A DNA stretch of 64,000 nucleotides from an uncultured candidate division Zixibacteria bacterium (GTDB taxonomy: Bacteria > Zixibacteria > MSB-5A5 > SM1-73): NCBI GenBank assembly GCA_903908285.1, contig CAIVRH010000048.1, forward strand, positions 271,677 to 335,676. Reading direction: 5' to 3'. The notes below the pieces were generated by a model. The model was not told the DNA's origin. It saw only the letters and a program-made list of their open reading frames with translations, and made no database searches. This document shows, piece after piece, positions 60,583 through 64,000 of the stretch. The translations under genes were made by a program, and so were the position numbers. Within the stretch, counting starts at the first letter, position 1, and every line of letters starts with the position of its first letter.

Positions 60583-62850
60583 TTACAACCCGATTACCCA
60601 TTTTATCAGCTTCAACGCCCCTTCTTTCCCCCTCTCCCCCACCTCCATTTTCGGTCCTACACAGGAGGGACAGCCATCCGAGCATTCGCAGGCTTGAATC
60701 ATCTCCCCGCACGCTTTCCAGAGCTCCTGGGACAAATGAAACAATTTTTCGGAAAAACCTACCCCTCCGGGATAGTTATCGTAAATGTAAATCGTGGGAT
60801 GATCGGAGAAAGGCGATTTGACTTGAGGGAAAGTCCGGATATCTTTGGGATCGCACATCACCCACAAAGGCGCTACATGACGCAGGAGATTGGCTAAAGC
60901 TTTGAGGCTTCCTCCCAGATCATCCGGGGAAAGACCCAATCTTAATGCTATATCGCCGGGGAATTCGAACCAGAAAGCGGTAGTATGCATGGTTTGTTCC
61001 GGGAGGTTGATTTTTCCAAACCCGATATTCTCGTGGGTGTTGAATTTTATCTTCTTATACATGGTAGTCAAGGTGGTGACCGAAACCTCTCCATGTGCCC
61101 GATACCCCCCGGACCTTTCCGTCCTTTGGGTTACTTCTAAAACTTTAAGATCGGTTTTGGTAATGGCGTCGGTATAATAATCCACCTCCACCTCCTTGGC
61201 ATAAGCTTTTTTCCCATCCCAGTCCAGCTCTTCTATCTGGTATTGGTCCCCCCCGTGCAGGTAAATCGCATCCTGGTATAGAAATACCGGAGCGCTGAAA
61301 TAATCCATCTCTCCGATGACTTTGTTTTTATCGGTGGAATCCAAAATCACGAAGTTATCCGGGGTAGCGCTGCGAAGGCTTACTTGCTCTGCGGGATATA
61401 CTTCCGCTGTCCAGTGCCATTTCCCGTTCACATGATGAAGAATCCTTTGTTCCTCCAGATGAACTAATATTTTTTCCGTGGCGTTCACTCCGAAAATTTC
61501 ACCGTCGGTAAAAGGAAGCTCGAAGGCGGCACACTTGATATGGCTGACCAAAATTATCAGATTATTGGGATCGACGATGCCGGATTCGGGTGTTTGGCTG
61601 AAGAAATAATCGGGGTGATGGATGATGAATTGATCCAAAGGAGAGCTGTTGGCTACCAGAATGGCTACGGATACATCCGTTCGTCGTCCGGCTCTTCCCG
61701 CCTGCTGCCAGGTGGAAGCGATATTACCCGGGTATCCCGCCAAAATAGATACATCCAACTGCCCGATATCTATCCCTAATTCCAGCGCATTGGTGGAGAT
61801 AACTCCCCGGATCTTTCCTTCCCTTAGACCTTTTTCGATTTCCCTTCTCTGCAGGGGCAGATACCCTCCCCGGTACCCTCTCAAAGTATCCACCGGCTTC
61901 TTGGCTCTTCTCATCGCTTCCTGTAGATAAGTAAGGAGGATTTCCACTCTCAGCCTGGACCGGGCGAATATGATCGTCTGGATATCATTCGAAAGGAATC
62001 TCTCCGCCAGTCTCTGGGTTTCGTTGATATAGGATTTTCTGATCCCCAGCTCTTTGTTTATGACCGGCGGATTGTAAAGGATAAAATGCTTTTCCCCCGA
62101 AGGGGCACCGTTGTTGTCCACCAGTACCGTATCTTCCTCGATTATCTTTCGGGTCAGCTCCGAAGGGTTGGCGATGGTGGCGGAACAGCAGATGAATTGG
62201 GGATTTGATCCGTAGAATTTGCATATCCTCTTAAGTCTTCTGATCACATTGGCTAAGTGGCTTCCGAACACCCCCCGATAGTGGTGGATTTCATCGATCA
62301 CCACGAATTGCAAATTCTCGAACAGCTTGATCCACCGGGTGTGATGCGGCAGGATTCCGCTGTGCAGCATGTCCGGGTTGGTTACTACGATATGCCCGGC
62401 GGTGCGGATAGCATGCCGGGCGGAACGGGGGGTATCTCCGTCAAACGTGTAAGTCTTAATGTCCGCATCCAGATCGGTTACCAGATGATGAAGCTCCGCT
62501 ACCTGATCCTGAGATAACGCTTTGGTGGGAAAAAGATACAATGCCCGGCTTTCCGGTTTCTCTAAAATCCGGTTTACCACCGGGAGATTATAGCATAGTG
62601 TCTTGCCGGAAGCAGTGGGAGTGACGATGGTAACGTTTTTACCGGAAAGGATATTCTCTATCGCACTTGCCTGGTGAGAGTAAAGTTGGTTAATCCCTCT
62701 TTTTTCCAATACCGACTTTATCCTTGGATTCACGCTGGAGGGGAATTCGGAATAGATTGCCTCTTTGGGATGGATGACCTCCCAGTGGGAGATACAGTTT
62801 TTGAGATATTCGTTCTGTCGAAATTCGTCTAGTATTTGTAATAAGTTCAT
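60583..62850 (-). CDS. mrfA: MrfA/YprA-type DEAD/H-box helicase with DUF1998 zinc/Fe-S C-terminus
   Basis: 755 residues. SF2 motifs: Q-motif region LYSHQASAIENILSGKNV, Walker A TPTASGKT (K83), DEIH at 186-189, CCSATIANP, TNALELGIDIGQLDV and QQAGRAGR. The C-terminal ~100 residues (CECSDGCPSC, Cys 721, 723, 727, 730) form the metal-binding DUF1998 domain typical of MrfA, Hrq1 and related 3'-5' helicases. B. subtilis MrfA acts with the exonuclease MrfB in mitomycin-C damage repair; an MrfB-like gene is at 26635-27942. There is no strong ribosome-binding site before the ATG. Confidence 0.9.
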   Translation of the reverse strand: MNLLQILDEFRQNEYLKNCISHWEVIHPKEAIYSEFPSSVNPRIKSVLEKRGINQLYSHQASAIENILSGKNVTIVTPTASGKTLCYNLPVVNRILEKPESRALYLFPTKALSQDQVAELHHLVTDLDADIKTYTFDGDTPRSARHAIRTAGHIVVTNPDMLHSGILPHHTRWIKLFENLQFVVIDEIHHYRGVFGSHLANVIRRLKRICKFYGSNPQFICCSATIANPSELTRKIIEEDTVLVDNNGAPSGEKHFILYNPPVINKELGIRKSYINETQRLAERFLSNDIQTIIFARSRLRVEILLTYLQEAMRRAKKPVDTLRGYRGGYLPLQRREIEKGLREGKIRGVISTNALELGIDIGQLDVSILAGYPGNIASTWQQAGRAGRRTDVSVAILVANSSPLDQFIIHHPDYFFSQTPESGIVDPNNLIILVSHIKCAAFELPFTDGEIFGVNATEKILVHLEEQRILHHVNGKWHWTAEVYPAEQVSLRSATPDNFVILDSTDKNKVIGEMDYFSAPVFLYQDAIYLHGGDQYQIEELDWDGKKAYAKEVEVDYYTDAITKTDLKVLEVTQRTERSGGYRAHGEVSVTTLTTMYKKIKFNTHENIGFGKINLPEQTMHTTAFWFEFPGDIALRLGLSPDDLGGSLKALANLLRHVAPLWVMCDPKDIRTFPQVKSPFSDHPTIYIYDNYPGGVGFSEKLFHLSQELWKACGEMIQACECSDGCPSCVGPKMEVGERGKEGALKLIKWVIGL

Positions 62851-63183
62851 AAAACAATCCCCTATGGGTTCTTTCGAGTAATTATCATTTCTGGAGATGA
62901 TTTGTCAAGAAAAAATGATAGGGATTATATAAATCGCGTAGCCAAGCCTTTACATGTCCTGAGTAAAGTCGAAGGATGGCTTGGCTGTCATAGAAATTCA
63001 TAGCGCTTTTCCTCTCTCGCTGCAATTAAGCCGACATTTTTGGAAAACTAAGGTTAGAGCAGTGGCGCTTACTATTAGCAGAATTGCGCACAGAAAAAAG
63101 AAATGGGACAGCCTTTTGGGCTATCCCATTGTTTCTTTGTTATCTTTATACCCCCTGAACCGAACTTGTTTTGATCCTCAATA
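62851..63183. other. intergenic region before the right-edge gene
   Basis: Contains a CCTGAGTAAAGTCGAAGGA element (62958-62976) related to the one at 14491, and the terminator at 63104. Short frames on the plus strand are not supported. Confidence 0.45.
63104..63128 (-). terminator. intrinsic terminator of the right-edge secreted-protein gene
   Basis: TGGGACAGCC-TTTT-GGGCTATCCCA stem. On the minus strand it is followed by TTTCTTTTTT, as expected for transcription from the right-edge gene. Confidence 0.7.
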
Positions 63184-64000
63184 TTACCAGACACCCGGAC
63201 ATTTAATTGAAGGAGCAGGATAACCTTTATAAAGATAATTTATTTCGGCAACAATGTCTCCTATATCTATAACACCACTGCTGTTGCAATCCAACCTGGC
63301 TAACGGTCCGCAAGCTGGAGCGGGAATACCCTTGAAGAGATAATTTATCTTGCATATCAAATCGCCGACTTCCTCAATACCACTACAATTACAATCTCCG
63401 CAAAGGATTATAGGCTTGCCTGCTACCCAAGCCCGGGCAGCACCCACATAACTCTGCAGTTGGGCTAACCCGCCCGGAGCTAAGACCTCTACCATGGTAA
63501 AAGAAACTCTGGCTTTAGGATCGTTGCCAGCGGGAATATGCCTGGCTGTCACGATCTGTGAACGATCAACAATCGAATCCGGCTGCTCAATGACTCCAAT
63601 TACATTGTCCTTAGCCAACCTATAGAAATCCCCGTCTTTCCAACCCCAAGGAGACTGAGGATAGAGATGTATATCGTTACGCACGTTGTAGGTTCCATAA
63701 GGCGTCGTGCTTTCCCCAGCTTGCCGACCAGCGATTAGAGCCATTCCGGCATAGTAATCGTTGTACGATGGATGTACCCCGGTATAGTCCCAACCTCTCT
63801 GATAAGCGATTTTGTTGGTGGCATCGTATCCCGCCCGGTTTCTTGCGTATTGTCCATAACAGGTGTCATAAGGAGCATCGATGTCCATGAAAGAACCGAT
63901 GTAGGTATCATCATAACCGGTAAATGCCGGATGAGAAGGCCACCAGCCCGGCGGATCATGCCGCTCCACGGTAATGAACTTGATCACGCAATGCTTCAAC
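63184..64000 (-). CDS. secreted protein with C-terminal dockerin-like repeats, 5' end outside window
   Basis: At least 271 residues; the gene continues past the right edge, so the first codon shown is not its start. The first residues (LKHCVIKFITVERHDPPGWW, then PSHPAFTGYDDTYIGS) match the last visible residues of the left-edge gene, so the two are paralogues. The middle (NDIHLYPQSPWGWKDGDFYR, IPAGNDPKARVSFTMVEVLA) is of unknown fold. The end carries two dockerin-like EF-hands (CNCSGIEEVGDLICKINYLF and LDCNSSGVIDIGDIVAEINY). Probably exported and bound to the cell surface or to a scaffold. Confidence 0.8.
   Translation of the reverse strand, partial: LKHCVIKFITVERHDPPGWWPSHPAFTGYDDTYIGSFMDIDAPYDTCYGQYARNRAGYDATNKIAYQRGWDYTGVHPSYNDYYAGMALIAGRQAGESTTPYGTYNVRNDIHLYPQSPWGWKDGDFYRLAKDNVIGVIEQPDSIVDRSQIVTARHIPAGNDPKARVSFTMVEVLAPGGLAQLQSYVGAARAWVAGKPIILCGDCNCSGIEEVGDLICKINYLFKGIPAPACGPLARLDCNSSGVIDIGDIVAEINYLYKGYPAPSIKCPGVW

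Overview
The window looks like part of a chromosome from an uncultured Gram-negative bacterium of the FCB group, with candidate division Zixibacteria as my best guess. The evidence is several large secreted proteins ending in tandem dockerin-like EF-hand repeats (GD.N.D..V.IGDVVYLINYLF type), lipoproteins, a secretin, a ferredoxin-dependent oxoacid oxidoreductase, an IscR/Rrf2 regulator, and intergenic arrays of degenerate TTGAACC-type repeats. The lineage is inferred from style only. No rRNA, tRNA, prophage or CRISPR array was seen.

Layout. 1-2561: frameshifted secreted protein running off the left edge; a paralogue runs off the right edge (63184-64000). 3155-6287: secreted M23 peptidase and FG-GAP/VCBS-repeat protein, both dockerin-terminated. 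6492-9118: small membrane protein, two tiny oppositely charged proteins with a possible Shine-Dalgarno-sequestering leader, and asparagine synthetase AsnA. 9175-11462: DUF6886-like gene followed by a repeat-rich, gene-poor stretch with two MITE-like copies. 11463-15918: lipoprotein with a possible papain-like domain, DUF1028 protein, sigma-region-4-like protein and RHH protein. 16068-19981: consensus promoter, c-di-AMP (ydaO-yuaA) riboswitch with terminator, then APC permease, small membrane protein, membrane-anchored UspA and two TrkA/RCK proteins; this reads as a c-di-AMP-controlled potassium uptake unit. 20081-24171: three tandem paralogous amidohydrolases. 24256-30943: acetyltransferase, 4Fe-4S protein, THEP1 NTPase, then lipA-ogt-MBL-PHP-YprB on the minus strand. 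31317-33853: thioredoxin reductase, Phd/PIN toxin-antitoxin pair, BtuR.

34042-44829 holds central metabolism on the minus strand: PEP carboxykinase, malic enzyme, porGDAB pyruvate:ferredoxin oxidoreductase, dCTP deaminase, class I aldolase, an Rrf2 regulator with a perfect consensus promoter, and leucyl aminopeptidase. The pyruvate/malate/PEP enzymes together suggest gluconeogenic or anaplerotic metabolism around ferredoxin. 45082-55102 is a signalling block: a TM/PEGA/TPR protein, a stand-alone receiver, a giant five-GAF hybrid histidine kinase, a GAF protein with a kinase-dead HisKA-like end, and a Fis-type response regulator with an atypical receiver. 55646-60160 is a possible surface or export operon: two paralogous secreted proteins of unknown family, a DUF916-like protein with a duplicated architecture, and a short secretin. 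60583-62850 encodes an MrfA/YprA-type helicase.

The most interesting candidates are the secretin operon, the c-di-AMP potassium cassette, the structured leader with the two mini-proteins, and the intergenic repeat families.
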